From positions 372,001-436,000 of the forward strand of contig NZ_CCDM010000001.1 in assembly GCF_000750635.1 (NCBI RefSeq): DNA of 64,000 nt. The letters run 5' to 3'. This DNA is from Oceanobacillus jeddahensis (lineage in GTDB: Bacteria; Bacillota; Bacilli; Bacillales; Amphibacillaceae). Below are positions 43,841 to 52,789 of this stretch, piece by piece. The translations under genes and the position numbers were made by a program. Numbering within the stretch: the stretch's first letter is position 1; every line of letters begins with the position of its first letter. The notes below the pieces were generated by a model. That model worked only from the letters and a program-made list of their open reading frames with translations, did not search any database and was not told where the DNA came from.

Positions 43841-43867
43841 TTGGATAGCTCCTTTCCTATAAGATTT

Positions 43868-44368
43868 CTATTTTTTCATGGATTGAAATTTTTCTAATGC
43901 TTTTTTTATTTCCATCTTTGGTTCATCAGGTACTTGATGTAAGTAAATGTTGCACCCATCCTCATCTAACTCTTTTAACATACTGGAGTCCTCTTCGTTT
44001 AATGTAATGGGTCCAAAAACTGTCACCCTGCCCGGTCCTGCTCCTAATCCTCCAATTTGAATATCTTTTATAGGTAGCCCTTTCTTGATAGATCGATAGA
44101 CTGTTTCAACATCTTTAAATAGAATAAATAATTTACCACTTCCTAATTGATCCTTGTTCCAAGAATCAATTGCAGTATCCACAGAAAAGACATCTACATC
44201 AACACTTGGTGGGGCTGCCATTACATAAATATTTTTCATAAAATCATCTGCCGCTAAAACATCGTTGATAATTACAATTCGATTTGCAGAAGTTTGCCTA
44301 ATCCATTTTGTAATTACTTGTCCATGAATTAACCTAAAATCAACACGTACCATTTGTATGTCTGCCAT
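43868..44368 (-). CDS. PTS system mannose-class EIIB component
   Basis: A 166-residue cytosolic EIIB. The phosphorylated residue is His15 in VRVDFRLIHGQVITKW, the family signature; INDVLAADDF and GGLGAGPGR are further conserved parts. It passes phosphate from EIIA to the incoming sugar. It is separated from the EIIA gene by 98 bases holding a cre-like sequence (44436-44449) and a 12-bp palindrome AAGTTATAACTT (44411-44422). The ATG 44368 follows AGGGGGAATTAGAA. Confidence 0.93.
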   Translation of the reverse strand: MADIQMVRVDFRLIHGQVITKWIRQTSANRIVIINDVLAADDFMKNIYVMAAPPSVDVDVFSVDTAIDSWNKDQLGSGKLFILFKDVETVYRSIKKGLPIKDIQIGGLGAGPGRVTVFGPITLNEEDSSMLKELDEDGCNIYLHQVPDEPKMEIKKALEKFQSMKK

Positions 44369-44435
44369 TTCTAATTCCCCCTAAATAATATTTTTCAATT
44401 GGTAATAAGTAAGTTATAACTTAAAAAATCATTTC

Positions 44436-44449
44436 GGTAAGCGTTTGCA
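44436..44449. promoter_or_regulatory. cre-like site between EIIA and EIIB genes
   Basis: GGTAAGCGTTTGCA matches the CcpA consensus at 12 of 14 positions. An intra-operon cre could block elongation or serve a secondary promoter for EIIB. Confidence 0.45.
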
Positions 44450-44466
44450 AAAAAAGAGTACATCAT

Positions 44467-44880
44467 TTAATTTTTAATTTCTGGAAGTTGCAAGTGTTGA
44501 CAACTTAATAAAGCAGCTTCTCTTATTTGAGCTACACTTTCTTTTGTAAAAGGTTTATTTTGACGCATAACAGCTTCCATTAACATCATGGAGTTTAAAC
44601 CGGATAAAATATTTATTTGGTAATCTTTACTAAATGTTAATGCGATATTAGAAGTAGTACCTCCAGCAATATCAGTGAGAATAAGTGAATTATCCGGCAT
44701 TTTTGTTATTCTTTCTTTCACCTTTTGAAGAAACGTTTCTGTAGTATCAGAGGGCTCTAAAGCTATTTCACTAACACCATGTATTTCTCCGATAATCATG
44801 GTTAATTTTTCCTTTAGTGTCAGCCCCCATCCGCCGTGTGTTAATAATAAAATCTCATATTTGTTTGGCTTTTCTACCAT
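44467..44880 (-). CDS. PTS system mannose-class EIIA component
   Basis: A 137-residue EIIA domain protein; the phosphorylated histidine is His15 in ILLLTHGGWG, and LTDIAGGTTSNIALTF and LSGLNSMMLMEA match the family. It accepts phosphate from HPr. As the first gene of the PTS unit it directly follows a sigma-54 promoter. ATG 44880 has AAGGAGGTGAAATGA before it; the overlapping ATG at 44884 is out of frame and ends quickly. Confidence 0.92.
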   Translation of the reverse strand: MVEKPNKYEILLLTHGGWGLTLKEKLTMIIGEIHGVSEIALEPSDTTETFLQKVKERITKMPDNSLILTDIAGGTTSNIALTFSKDYQINILSGLNSMMLMEAVMRQNKPFTKESVAQIREAALLSCQHLQLPEIKN

Positions 44881-44906
44881 TCATTTCACCTCCTTGTCTA
44901 TTTACA

Positions 44907-44923
44907 AGCAAAAAATGTGCCAA
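44907..44923 (-). promoter_or_regulatory. Sigma-54 (-24/-12) promoter of the PTS operon
   Basis: On the minus strand TTGGCACATTTTTTGCT matches the sigma-54 consensus TGGCAC-N5-TTGCW fully, with the invariant GG and GC at correct spacing. It lies 27 bases ahead of the EIIA start and just downstream of the gene for a sigma-54 activator. Confidence 0.88.
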
Positions 44924-44950
44924 TAATCTGTCGTGTTTTAAATACCATGA

Positions 44951-44981
44951 AAAACGCTGCCAAACAAAAGTTGGCAGCGTT
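44951..44981 (-). terminator. Terminator of the sigma-54 activator gene
   Basis: AACGCTGCCAA and TTGGCAGCGTT form a perfect 11-bp stem with a 7-base loop; on the minus strand it ends in TTTTT. Confidence 0.85.
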
Positions 44982-44993
44982 GATTTTACAGGA

Positions 44994-47819
44994 CTAATAG
45001 AATAGAACTTCATAGATATATTTGATTTCTATAGAAGGAAATTTAATATCATATGACAATTCAATTGGTCTAAGTGACAGTTGAATGACACTAAGTTCTT
45101 TTTGGTTCTCAAAAGGAGTCATCTCAAAGTTATTTGTTTTATAATCTATATGATTATCTGAGACAAGCCTTTCTACTGTACAACAGCAATGAATTAAGAA
45201 GCGCAGCATAATGAGTATAGAAGGGTTGATATCCAACTGCCTGCAAATATGTTCGTACACAGATTTCATTTCTATTAGCAATTTTTGCGGATTGAGCACG
45301 TGGATATAGTTAACAATAGCTTCTAAAGATACATTTTGAATATAATTTGATGAAATTTCTTCTTTAATCGTTTTACTTGATTTACTATTCATATTATATC
45401 CAAGTACAATCATTAGATTTTCAATACCTTTTTCCGAAAAAAGAATATCTAATGGAATAAAAGGAACATCAATCAGCTCTGTTTTGAAAGTACCAATCAT
45501 TGCCAGCGGGTACTCATGTTCTTCTAAATAGCTAGATAGTTTATCAATACTCTTCGTTTCTTCATAACTTAGTGTCAGTAATCGCAGGTTTGATGGTAAG
45601 TAATCTCCAAAGGTATCTTTTAATAAATTTTTAATTTTTATAGCCGCTCCAATTCCTGTCGCACAAGTTATGATAATTACGTGCCTGTCATAAGATAATT
45701 CCTTTTGATAGAGGACGACTTTTAAATCTCTTTTATGCATAGCGGAAAGAAGATAATTGAAATCAGTTGATTCATACATAATGACGTTCATCAATTCAAT
45801 GATGGATAATAGGTTAATATCCTTAATCATTAATACATCGATTTGAAATTCTTTAGAGACGATGTTACCAAAATACATTGGAGAACCAACATCTACGAGA
45901 AGCACTAGCTTTTTAATATTTTGTTTATCGACTAACAGCTTGAGTAAATTTAGTGTTTCATTTACAGGCTGTTCAAATGGAATATCGATAGCTTGAATCG
46001 TATTTTTTTGGAAGAGCTTATTCGTATATCCAGCTAAACTGGATGCTGTTGATTCCCCATGGGCAATGATAACAACATCACAATTACAATTCTTTTTGTT
46101 GATATCATCCTCGTGTAACAACCTTTGTAAAAATAAAGACATAAATGACAATTCTACAAGGGGACAGGTTATTTGAAAAGTGTCCTCGACTTGTGTACAA
46201 ATATTTTTTACTTCCTCAAAGTAGTCTAATTTATTAATAACTAATCCTTTATCAAATAGAAATAAATGATCTGCTGAATTATTTTTTATAAGCAATATCA
46301 GAGAATAAATATGGTTGATCAATATATTTTTCTTTTGCTTTGTAAGAGACAGCTGCATAGTTGTTTCAAGATAGAAAACAATACTTTCAATTTTATGATT
46401 GGTTTGCTTGTTATCTGGAATAATTTTAGATACATTTTTTTGTTCAAACGTATAGTCAAAATAAGATTGAATTTTTTCTCGTAAAAACGCTAAAATATCT
46501 TGATGAGATAGATTATTGTTTTGCAACTCTTTATATTCTTTGAGCAATAGTGAGTAGAATGGATCTAATTGTTTGATTGATTTTGGCAACTGTAATAGTG
46601 ATTCGGCTGAAATGGATGGATCACCAGGTATAAAAAAGACATCTTCTGATTGTTTGGCAGGGTCTGCTAATATAGAGAGAAGTTTTTTATCTTCTATTAA
46701 ATTATAGTCAATAGTAATCGCATTTAAATTTTGTGTCATACTTTGTAAGTAGCCCTCTGCGCACAGTAATTGAATATCACTTCTCATCTGTCCAACATTG
46801 CCTGGATAATTCTGATTAGCAATAGATTTTAAAATATTTTCAGAAACCTTCAATGATTTTTTTATTTGATTACTTTCCTGCTGGAAGAAAAATAATGCTA
46901 ATTCTAATCGCTCTTTTTCGGTACGTTCATTAAGAGAAGGAATCTGTGCAACTACTTGAATTCTACGTAAGAAAGTTTGCAGTAGGGCAGATTGGATATC
47001 TTCTGTTGTTGCGCAAATGATTCGTACATTAACTGGATGATAGTGTGATTCCCCCATTCGTGAATAACTTCTACGATCTAAAACGGTAAATAATTTTTCC
47101 TGACCTTCAGATGTTAAACGATGTACTTCGTCTAAAAAGAGAAATCCATTATTTGCTTTTTCGATTAACCCTGTTTTATCGAAATCAGCTCCTGTAAAAG
47201 CTCCCTTAACGTGACCAAATAAATGAGAAGTAAGTAGCTCTGGATTGCTATGGTATTCTGAACAATTAAAATAGATGAAAGGAATAGACTGCTGTTGATA
47301 GTTTTCCATATATTTATGCACGGTTTCTGCTACTTTGTTTTTTCCTACACCAGCCTCACCAGTAAGTAATACATTTAACCCAAATGGAGGGTAGAGCATT
47401 GCTGCTTTTAATTTAGCAATTATCTTCTCCATACTTTCGTTGCTACCAATAATTTCATTGAAAATTTGATCACTATCATCACCTTGGGTAAATTTAATTG
47501 GTCCAGATTGATTTTCTGATGATGCAAAGTAATCTTTTATATGCGAATGTTGATCAGAAGGAATATCGATTTTCTTCCCGGATCGATATTCTAATATTTG
47601 AAGATCAAAAAAATAAACAGGACGACTCTTTATTTTGATGGCTCTACCTTTTTTGACCAACTCATTTAAATCTTCACTGACGGAATTCCTGGCAATCTGT
47701 AAGCGTTCGCTAAGGTGGTTCGCTGTGAACCCTAAAAAGGAGCCTTCTATCAATTCAGTTTTTGATATACTTTTTGATATTTTCTTAAGCTCTCTGGCTA
47801 CTTTATCTATTCGATGCAT
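44994..47819 (-). CDS. LevR/ManR-type sigma-54-dependent activator with PTS regulation domains
   Basis: A 941-residue activator. In order: N-terminal HTH (about 1-65), AAA+ domain with Walker A GEAGVGK (154-160), the sigma-54-contacting GAFTGA (206-211) and Walker B FLFLDE (226-231), a PRD (about 450-575), an EIIA-mannose-like domain with His586 (IIAHGEST), an EIIB-like segment with TCATGIG (about 735), and a second PRD containing FLIHCCCTVE. Phosphorylation by the PTS should switch it. It faces the PTS operon and its sigma-54 promoter. The ribosome-binding site GAGGAGG is 13 bases from the ATG, rather far, with an overlapping short frame between. Confidence 0.92.
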   Translation of the reverse strand: MHRIDKVARELKKISKSISKTELIEGSFLGFTANHLSERLQIARNSVSEDLNELVKKGRAIKIKSRPVYFFDLQILEYRSGKKIDIPSDQHSHIKDYFASSENQSGPIKFTQGDDSDQIFNEIIGSNESMEKIIAKLKAAMLYPPFGLNVLLTGEAGVGKNKVAETVHKYMENYQQQSIPFIYFNCSEYHSNPELLTSHLFGHVKGAFTGADFDKTGLIEKANNGFLFLDEVHRLTSEGQEKLFTVLDRRSYSRMGESHYHPVNVRIICATTEDIQSALLQTFLRRIQVVAQIPSLNERTEKERLELALFFFQQESNQIKKSLKVSENILKSIANQNYPGNVGQMRSDIQLLCAEGYLQSMTQNLNAITIDYNLIEDKKLLSILADPAKQSEDVFFIPGDPSISAESLLQLPKSIKQLDPFYSLLLKEYKELQNNNLSHQDILAFLREKIQSYFDYTFEQKNVSKIIPDNKQTNHKIESIVFYLETTMQLSLTKQKKNILINHIYSLILLIKNNSADHLFLFDKGLVINKLDYFEEVKNICTQVEDTFQITCPLVELSFMSLFLQRLLHEDDINKKNCNCDVVIIAHGESTASSLAGYTNKLFQKNTIQAIDIPFEQPVNETLNLLKLLVDKQNIKKLVLLVDVGSPMYFGNIVSKEFQIDVLMIKDINLLSIIELMNVIMYESTDFNYLLSAMHKRDLKVVLYQKELSYDRHVIIITCATGIGAAIKIKNLLKDTFGDYLPSNLRLLTLSYEETKSIDKLSSYLEEHEYPLAMIGTFKTELIDVPFIPLDILFSEKGIENLMIVLGYNMNSKSSKTIKEEISSNYIQNVSLEAIVNYIHVLNPQKLLIEMKSVYEHICRQLDINPSILIMLRFLIHCCCTVERLVSDNHIDYKTNNFEMTPFENQKELSVIQLSLRPIELSYDIKFPSIEIKYIYEVLFY

Positions 47820-48055
47820 ATGCGATGACCATCCTCCTCAAGAGTTATTTTCTTTTTTCAAGAACGCTAAGAAATATTTATTCATAAGAAAGCGCTACTA
47901 TTTAAACTTTAATTTATATAGTATCTAAAATACTTTGATTTTGATAGTGTTCTTATCAGAAATATAAAGGAAGCTTTAAAAATAGCTTTGTAGAGGGGAT
48001 TCTAAGGAATATATTGTGTGAATGATTTAGTGTGCTTATGATGATTAAAAAAATA

Positions 48056-48108
48056 AAAAGAGCGATAAATTCATTTTTGCATCAAAAATTTGGATTTACC
48101 GCTCTTTT
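48056..48108 (-). terminator. Terminator of the DeoR gene
   Basis: AAAAGAGCG...CGCTCTTTT outer arms enclose TAAAT/ATTTA and an inner ATTTTTG/CAAAAAT pair; on the minus strand the stem ends in CTTTTTATTT. The remaining part of the 307-base gap before the activator gene shows nothing else. Confidence 0.75.
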
Positions 48109-48126
48109 GTAAAATGGATATAATAT

Positions 48127-48888
48127 TTATTCAACAGTTATAACTTCCACACCATTATCTTCTAAAATGTTTCTAAAACTTTTTGGCGTTTTACTGTCTG
48201 TAATGACTGTTTCGATATCTGAGAGGTTAGCATATTTAGCAATTGCTATAACATTCACTTTGGAATAGTCTAATAATGCATAACTGATATTAGAATGATG
48301 AATCATTAGCTTTCTAATTTCTGCTTCATCAACATAATAATCCGTATAACCTGCTTTTTCAGACACACCTCCTATTCCAATAAAGCTTTTATCAACGTAA
48401 TAGTTTTCTAATATTTTTCTGGCAATATGTCCAGACAGGGATTTTTCAGAATTACGCATTTCTCCGCCACTGCATATTACTCTTATATTCTTATATTGGC
48501 TTAGATGGTAAGCAAAGTTAATGGAGTTGGTTATGATAGTTAAATTAGAAAATTTATTTAGATGTGGAATCATTTCCCCCACTGTAGTACCAATATCTAA
48601 ATAAATCGTATCGCCATCTTCTATCATTTGTGCAGCTTGAGCAGCAATTGCTTTTTTCTCAGTAAGATTATTATTACTTCTTGTTTCAAAAGATGGTTCT
48701 ATTGATTTTTTTTCTAAAATTGCCCCGCCGTGGACCTTCTTTAATTTTCCGATAGAATCTAGATACTCTAAATCATTGCGTATGGTTTGACGAGAAACAT
48801 TTAATAAATTACAAATATCAATGGTCTTTATCGATTGTTCTTTTAAAATTTTTTCCATAATCATTTCATGTCTTTCTGTCTGCAGCAT
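48127..48888 (-). CDS. DeoR family regulator (GlpR-like)
   Basis: A 253-residue regulator. The N-terminal DeoR HTH (IKTIDICNLLNVSRQTIRNDLEYLDSIGKLKKVHGGAIL) is followed by a sugar-phosphate-sensing domain with DGDTIYLDIGTT and the GGEMR and SFIGIGG segments. It is divergent from an operon for glycerol-kinase-like and glycerol-phosphate-dehydrogenase-like proteins, so a phosphorylated polyol is the likely effector. Three TACATT repeats in the shared intergenic region are candidate binding sites. Confidence 0.92.
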   Translation of the reverse strand: MLQTERHEMIMEKILKEQSIKTIDICNLLNVSRQTIRNDLEYLDSIGKLKKVHGGAILEKKSIEPSFETRSNNNLTEKKAIAAQAAQMIEDGDTIYLDIGTTVGEMIPHLNKFSNLTIITNSINFAYHLSQYKNIRVICSGGEMRNSEKSLSGHIARKILENYYVDKSFIGIGGVSEKAGYTDYYVDEAEIRKLMIHHSNISYALLDYSKVNVIAIAKYANLSDIETVITDSKTPKSFRNILEDNGVEVITVE

Positions 48889-48970
48889 AAAATACTCCCC
48901 ATTTCCATACTTTCAATACCTTTATATTATCATACACAAAACGATAAAAAGAAAGATACTAAAAATTCAA

Positions 48971-48999
48971 TTGACTTTTACATTTTACTACATTATACT
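48971..48999 (+). promoter_or_regulatory. SigA promoter of the GlpA-like/EutH operon
   Basis: TTGACT at 48971, a 17-base spacer and TATACT at 48994, one of the best promoter matches in the window. Expected start is near 49006, followed at once by a cre site. Confidence 0.75.
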
Positions 49000-49006
49000 T
49001 TACATT
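48979..49006. promoter_or_regulatory. Three tandem TACATT repeats, candidate DeoR operator
   Basis: TACATT occurs at 48979, 48989 and 49001, spaced 10 and 12 bases and covering the promoter spacer, -10 and start. DeoR-family proteins typically bind such direct repeats on one helix face. Confidence 0.5.
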
Positions 49007-49015
49007 AAAATTATT

Positions 49016-49029
49016 TGAAAGCGTTTTAA
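49016..49029. promoter_or_regulatory. cre site downstream of the promoter
   Basis: TGAAAGCGTTTTAA matches the CcpA consensus at 13 of 14 positions and lies about 10 bases after the predicted start, a repressing position. Confidence 0.65.
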
Positions 49030-49074
49030 TTAATTATGCAAAATAAATGAAAAATATGTAAAAGGGGAAATAAT

Positions 49075-50451
49075 ATGAATTATGATGTGGTTGTAATAGG
49101 TGGAGGGATTGTAGGCAGTGCTATTATTCATAAGCTGTCTATTTATGACATGAAGATTGCATTGCTTGAGAAAGAACCAGATTTATGCGAAGGCATTAGT
49201 AAAGCAAATAGTGCTATTATTCATACGGGATTTGATGCACCAGCAGGTTCACTGGAAGCAAAAGTTATAAGGCGTGCAAATGAATTATGGCCAAGTATTA
49301 TCAAACATCATAAATTGGCTTTTGAAAAAAGAGGAGCTGTGATGGTTGCGACAAATGAAGAAGAAAAGAAAAAAATTCTTAATAAGTACCTTACAAATGC
49401 GAAGGAAAATAATGTAGATGTTAGATGGGTTAGCAAAGAAGAGATCTTAAAAGATAATCCTGCCGTTACTCAGGAAACAATTGGCGGACTATTTATTGAA
49501 GGTGAAAGTATTATTGATCCTTGGGACGCAGTATACAAATTTGCGGAAATTGCAGAACAGAATGGTGCCGATATTTTATTGAATAAGGAAGTAAAGCATA
49601 TCACATCTACTGCAGAGAATTTTACATTAATGATGGAAAATGGCGAGGAAATTAAAACGAAATATGTTATTAACGCTGCTGGGCTTTATTCAGATGCAAT
49701 TGCTTCTATGATTGGAGATGATAGTTTCAGCATTACACCAAGAAAAGGCCAATTTATTGTTACAAAGGATAAAGTAGATATAAAAAATATTATTTTGCCG
49801 GTACCTTCTGAGAAATCGAAAGGGAAGTTGATTACACCAGCAGTATTTAAAGGACATTTACTTGGCCCAACTGCTGAAGATATCCATGATAAGACTGATT
49901 GTTCTACAACGGAAGAAGGGTTTAAGGAAATAAGGGAAGAATGTGGAAAGCTGATTCCTGTTTCAAAAAATTATACTTCCGTGAAGCAATATGCTGGCCT
50001 ACGGGCAGTTTGTAGCGAGAGCGATTATATTATCCGGAAATCAGTGGTTAACCCTAGGATGATACACGCAGCTGGTATTCGATCCACTGGTTTATCTGCT
50101 TCTCCTGGAATTGCTGAATATGTAGCTGATATTTTAATCGCAGATAATGTAAACATCAAGAAAAAAGAGCAGTGGAAACCGGGGGTAACTCGGCGCATAC
50201 GCTCACAAGCTGATGATAATGAAATCATATGTCTGACAAGAAATATCACAAAAGGAGATGTCAGAAAAGTCATGCAAATGGCGGTGCGGCCCAATAATTT
50301 AGATGGCATTAAAAGACGCACAACTGCTTTATTAGGAGAATGTCAGGGAAGTTGTTGTATTCCTAAAATTTTAGATATTATGGAAGAATTTCATTTAGAA
50401 GGGGAACTAATGAAATCGGAACAGCACTCGTTTATTGGTTATAAAATTTAA
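49075..50451 (+). CDS. FAD-dependent oxidoreductase, GlpA-like, with a C-terminal BFD-like region
   Basis: A 458-residue flavoprotein. The FAD-binding motif VVVIGGGIVGSAIIHKLS is at the N-terminus, and IHTGFDAPAGSLEAK and ITPRKGQFIV match GlpA and hydroxyglutarate oxidase-type enzymes. The C-terminal 85 residues correspond to the iron-sulfur BFD-like domain: Cys386, Cys423 and Cys427/428 are present, but the second residue of the usual CxC pair is Thr388. It probably oxidises a polyol phosphate, passing electrons to the next protein or the quinone pool. ATG 49075 follows AAAAGGGGAAATAAT. Confidence 0.87.
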   Translation: MNYDVVVIGGGIVGSAIIHKLSIYDMKIALLEKEPDLCEGISKANSAIIHTGFDAPAGSLEAKVIRRANELWPSIIKHHKLAFEKRGAVMVATNEEEKKKILNKYLTNAKENNVDVRWVSKEEILKDNPAVTQETIGGLFIEGESIIDPWDAVYKFAEIAEQNGADILLNKEVKHITSTAENFTLMMENGEEIKTKYVINAAGLYSDAIASMIGDDSFSITPRKGQFIVTKDKVDIKNIILPVPSEKSKGKLITPAVFKGHLLGPTAEDIHDKTDCSTTEEGFKEIREECGKLIPVSKNYTSVKQYAGLRAVCSESDYIIRKSVVNPRMIHAAGIRSTGLSASPGIAEYVADILIADNVNIKKKEQWKPGVTRRIRSQADDNEIICLTRNITKGDVRKVMQMAVRPNNLDGIKRRTTALLGECQGSCCIPKILDIMEEFHLEGELMKSEQHSFIGYKI

Positions 50452-50469
50452 GTGGGCAGGAGCGGTTAG

Positions 50470-51219
50470 ATGAAGTTGAAAACAGTTATTATAGGTGCTG
50501 GTTATTATGGATTGAAGAAAGCCTATGAAAATATAAAACAAGGTGAGAATGATTTGCTTGTTATTGAATTTGATCAAATTGCTGGGGGTGAGCCATGGCA
50601 GCCAAATAGAAAATCTGCAGAATACCCATTTGAGATATGGTTTAAATCTACTGTAATCGATATGAGTCAGGATAATGAAGGGGGGTATATTCTAAAGGTC
50701 CAGCATAAAGATGGCATAACTGAGATAAGCACGCAATTTGTCATTATTACAACAGGGGCAGTTGAAAAACCTCGAAGTTTGAATATGATTCCTGGAGATC
50801 GGCCAGGCGGAGAAATGACACCTAAACTTGCATTGTCGTTGTTAGCAAAAAAATATATACCTGGCTATAAACCACTTGTTTTTATAGAGAATGAGGCTTC
50901 GCAAGAAATAACGAACCAATTAACTAAGATACAAGAATGTCATGTTAGAACACTCCCGCAGAATAAAGTAGATATTTTGAGTGTCCATGGCTCGCCGAGA
51001 GTGAATCAAGTACTTGTAAAATATAAAGAAACAAATGAAACAGAGGCTATTGAATGTGATGCATTTATATATAGTCATGGTATTGTTCCAAACACAAAAT
51101 TTATACAGGAATTAAATCTGGAATTAACAGATGAAAGCTTTATATTGACGAATGCAGAAGGGGCAACCAATTTAAATGGGATATACGCATTCGGAGATTG
51201 TTCAGTAAGAAAAAAATAA
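50470..51219 (+). CDS. Short FAD/NAD(P)-binding oxidoreductase subunit
   Basis: A 249-residue protein of the pyridine nucleotide-disulfide oxidoreductase type, shorter than the usual 300-450. It has the dinucleotide motif VIIGAGYYGLKKA, FVIITTGAVEKPRSL and the late FAD motif GIYAFGDCS. In many genomes a GlpA-like protein is followed by such a subunit (as in HcnB-type or three-part glycerol-phosphate dehydrogenases), so the pair likely forms one dehydrogenase. It begins 18 bases after the GlpA-like stop; a third, small subunit is not seen. Confidence 0.78.
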   Translation: MKLKTVIIGAGYYGLKKAYENIKQGENDLLVIEFDQIAGGEPWQPNRKSAEYPFEIWFKSTVIDMSQDNEGGYILKVQHKDGITEISTQFVIITTGAVEKPRSLNMIPGDRPGGEMTPKLALSLLAKKYIPGYKPLVFIENEASQEITNQLTKIQECHVRTLPQNKVDILSVHGSPRVNQVLVKYKETNETEAIECDAFIYSHGIVPNTKFIQELNLELTDESFILTNAEGATNLNGIYAFGDCSVRKK

Positions 51220-51242
51220 TTTTCATCAAAGGGGGGATGAAG

Positions 51243-52757
51243 ATGACTAAAAAATATATTTTAGCCATTGATCAGGGAACAACAGGGACGAAAGTTTTGT
51301 TAGTAAATGAAAAAACACAAATTATAGACAGCGCATACCGGACGCATAAGCAATACTATCCGGAACCAAGCTGGATAGAGCATCATCCAGAAGAAATTTG
51401 GACGGCTTTATTAGAAGCAGTTCAAGAAGTAATGTCTAAAAATAATGTTCAATCAACTGAAATAAAAAGTGTAGGGATTGCTAACCAAGGGGAGACATGT
51501 TTAGCATGGCAAAACGATACAGGAGAGCCGCTTTACCCGGCGATTGTATGGTCTTGTCTGCGGACAGAAGATATTGTCAATGAATGGGAAAAGGAAGGTG
51601 CATGGAAGCAGCAGATTTATGAAAAGACAGGATTGCATATCGATTCCTATTTTTCTGCAACGAAATTTAAATGGCTGATAGATAATGTGAAAGATGTAAA
51701 TGAACAGCTGGAAAAAGGAAATGCAACCCTTGCAACCCTTGACTCATGGTTAATCAATAAAATGACAGGTGGAAAATCATATGTGACAGATGCTTCCACG
51801 GCATCAAGAACATTGCTATATAACATTCATGATGAAAAGTGGGATAAGGAAATACTTGATTATTTGAATATAAAAGACGCTTATCTCCCTGAAATTTTAA
51901 ATACAATCGATGATTTTGGGAGAACGGATCCAACTGTATTTTGTGGAATTGATGCACCCATCCAAGTCAGCCTAGTTGATCAACCTGCAGCATTATATGG
52001 TCATCTATGTTTGGAAAAGGGAGAGATAAAGACAACCTATGGCACGGGCTGCTTTGTTTACCTTAACGCAGGACAATCTCCGACATTAAATAAAGATTCC
52101 AGCTTACTGTCATCCGTGACATGGAAAAAAGATGGAGAAAGTACGTTTTCTCTAGATGGTTCCATTTATTCTGCAGGTGCTGCTGTTGAATGGGGGAAAA
52201 ATAGTCTAGGTTTTTATGAATCTATTGATGAACTTCAAAAGTGGTCTATGGAATGGTTTGAACAAGAGGCATTTCATTCTGATGTGAAGTTTATACCTGC
52301 ACTATCAGGTATTGGTACACCCTATTGGAATTCAGACGCTAGAGGGTTGTTTATAGGGATGAATACAAAAACAAATAAAAAAGACATGACAAAATCGATA
52401 TTAGAGGGTATAGCACATAGGGTAGCAGATGTAATTGAAGAATTGCAAAAAGAGTCAGGGGAAAATGTCAAATTTATAAAAGTTGATGGAAAATTAACAG
52501 TGAATCCATATCTCATGCAATTTCAGGCTAATGTATTAAATATACCAGTAAAAGTAAGCCAAACTGTAGAAACAACGGGATTGGGAGTAGCTTATTTAGC
52601 CGGAGAGCGTTTAGGATGGTGGACACCGGAAGAGCTGGTGAATCTAAATAATACACAAGAGACAGTGTATAAGCCCAAGATAACATTGGAAGAAAAAGAT
52701 CAAATAAGAAATGAATGGAAGAAAATTATTGCTACTATAGATCATTTATACAATTGA
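51243..52757 (+). CDS. FGGY kinase, glycerol-kinase-like with altered substrate site
   Basis: A 504-residue FGGY carbohydrate kinase whose length and sequence order follow glycerol kinase: AIDQGTTGTKVLL, IEHHPEEIW, AIVWSCLRT, DSYFSATKFKW, DQPAALYGHLC, TYGTGCFV. However NQRET, which holds the glycerol-binding Arg83, is NQGET here (Gly83, with Glu84, Trp103 and the Tyr of DSYF kept). That suggests a substrate related to but not identical with glycerol. ATG 51243 lies 6 bases after AAAGGGGGG; ATG 51237 abuts that site. It precedes the EutH-like transporter gene. Confidence 0.88.
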   Translation: MTKKYILAIDQGTTGTKVLLVNEKTQIIDSAYRTHKQYYPEPSWIEHHPEEIWTALLEAVQEVMSKNNVQSTEIKSVGIANQGETCLAWQNDTGEPLYPAIVWSCLRTEDIVNEWEKEGAWKQQIYEKTGLHIDSYFSATKFKWLIDNVKDVNEQLEKGNATLATLDSWLINKMTGGKSYVTDASTASRTLLYNIHDEKWDKEILDYLNIKDAYLPEILNTIDDFGRTDPTVFCGIDAPIQVSLVDQPAALYGHLCLEKGEIKTTYGTGCFVYLNAGQSPTLNKDSSLLSSVTWKKDGESTFSLDGSIYSAGAAVEWGKNSLGFYESIDELQKWSMEWFEQEAFHSDVKFIPALSGIGTPYWNSDARGLFIGMNTKTNKKDMTKSILEGIAHRVADVIEELQKESGENVKFIKVDGKLTVNPYLMQFQANVLNIPVKVSQTVETTGLGVAYLAGERLGWWTPEELVNLNNTQETVYKPKITLEEKDQIRNEWKKIIATIDHLYN

Positions 52758-52789
52758 ACGTATTAATTCATATAAAGGGGTATTTGAAT

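Noticed and set aside
49075..52757. Calling the kinase and GlpA-like genes an ordinary glycerol operon (glpK, glpA)
   Set aside because: The kinase lacks the glycerol-contacting Arg, the dehydrogenase is a two-gene flavoprotein system and the transporter is EutH rather than GlpF, so plain glycerol use would be an over-call.
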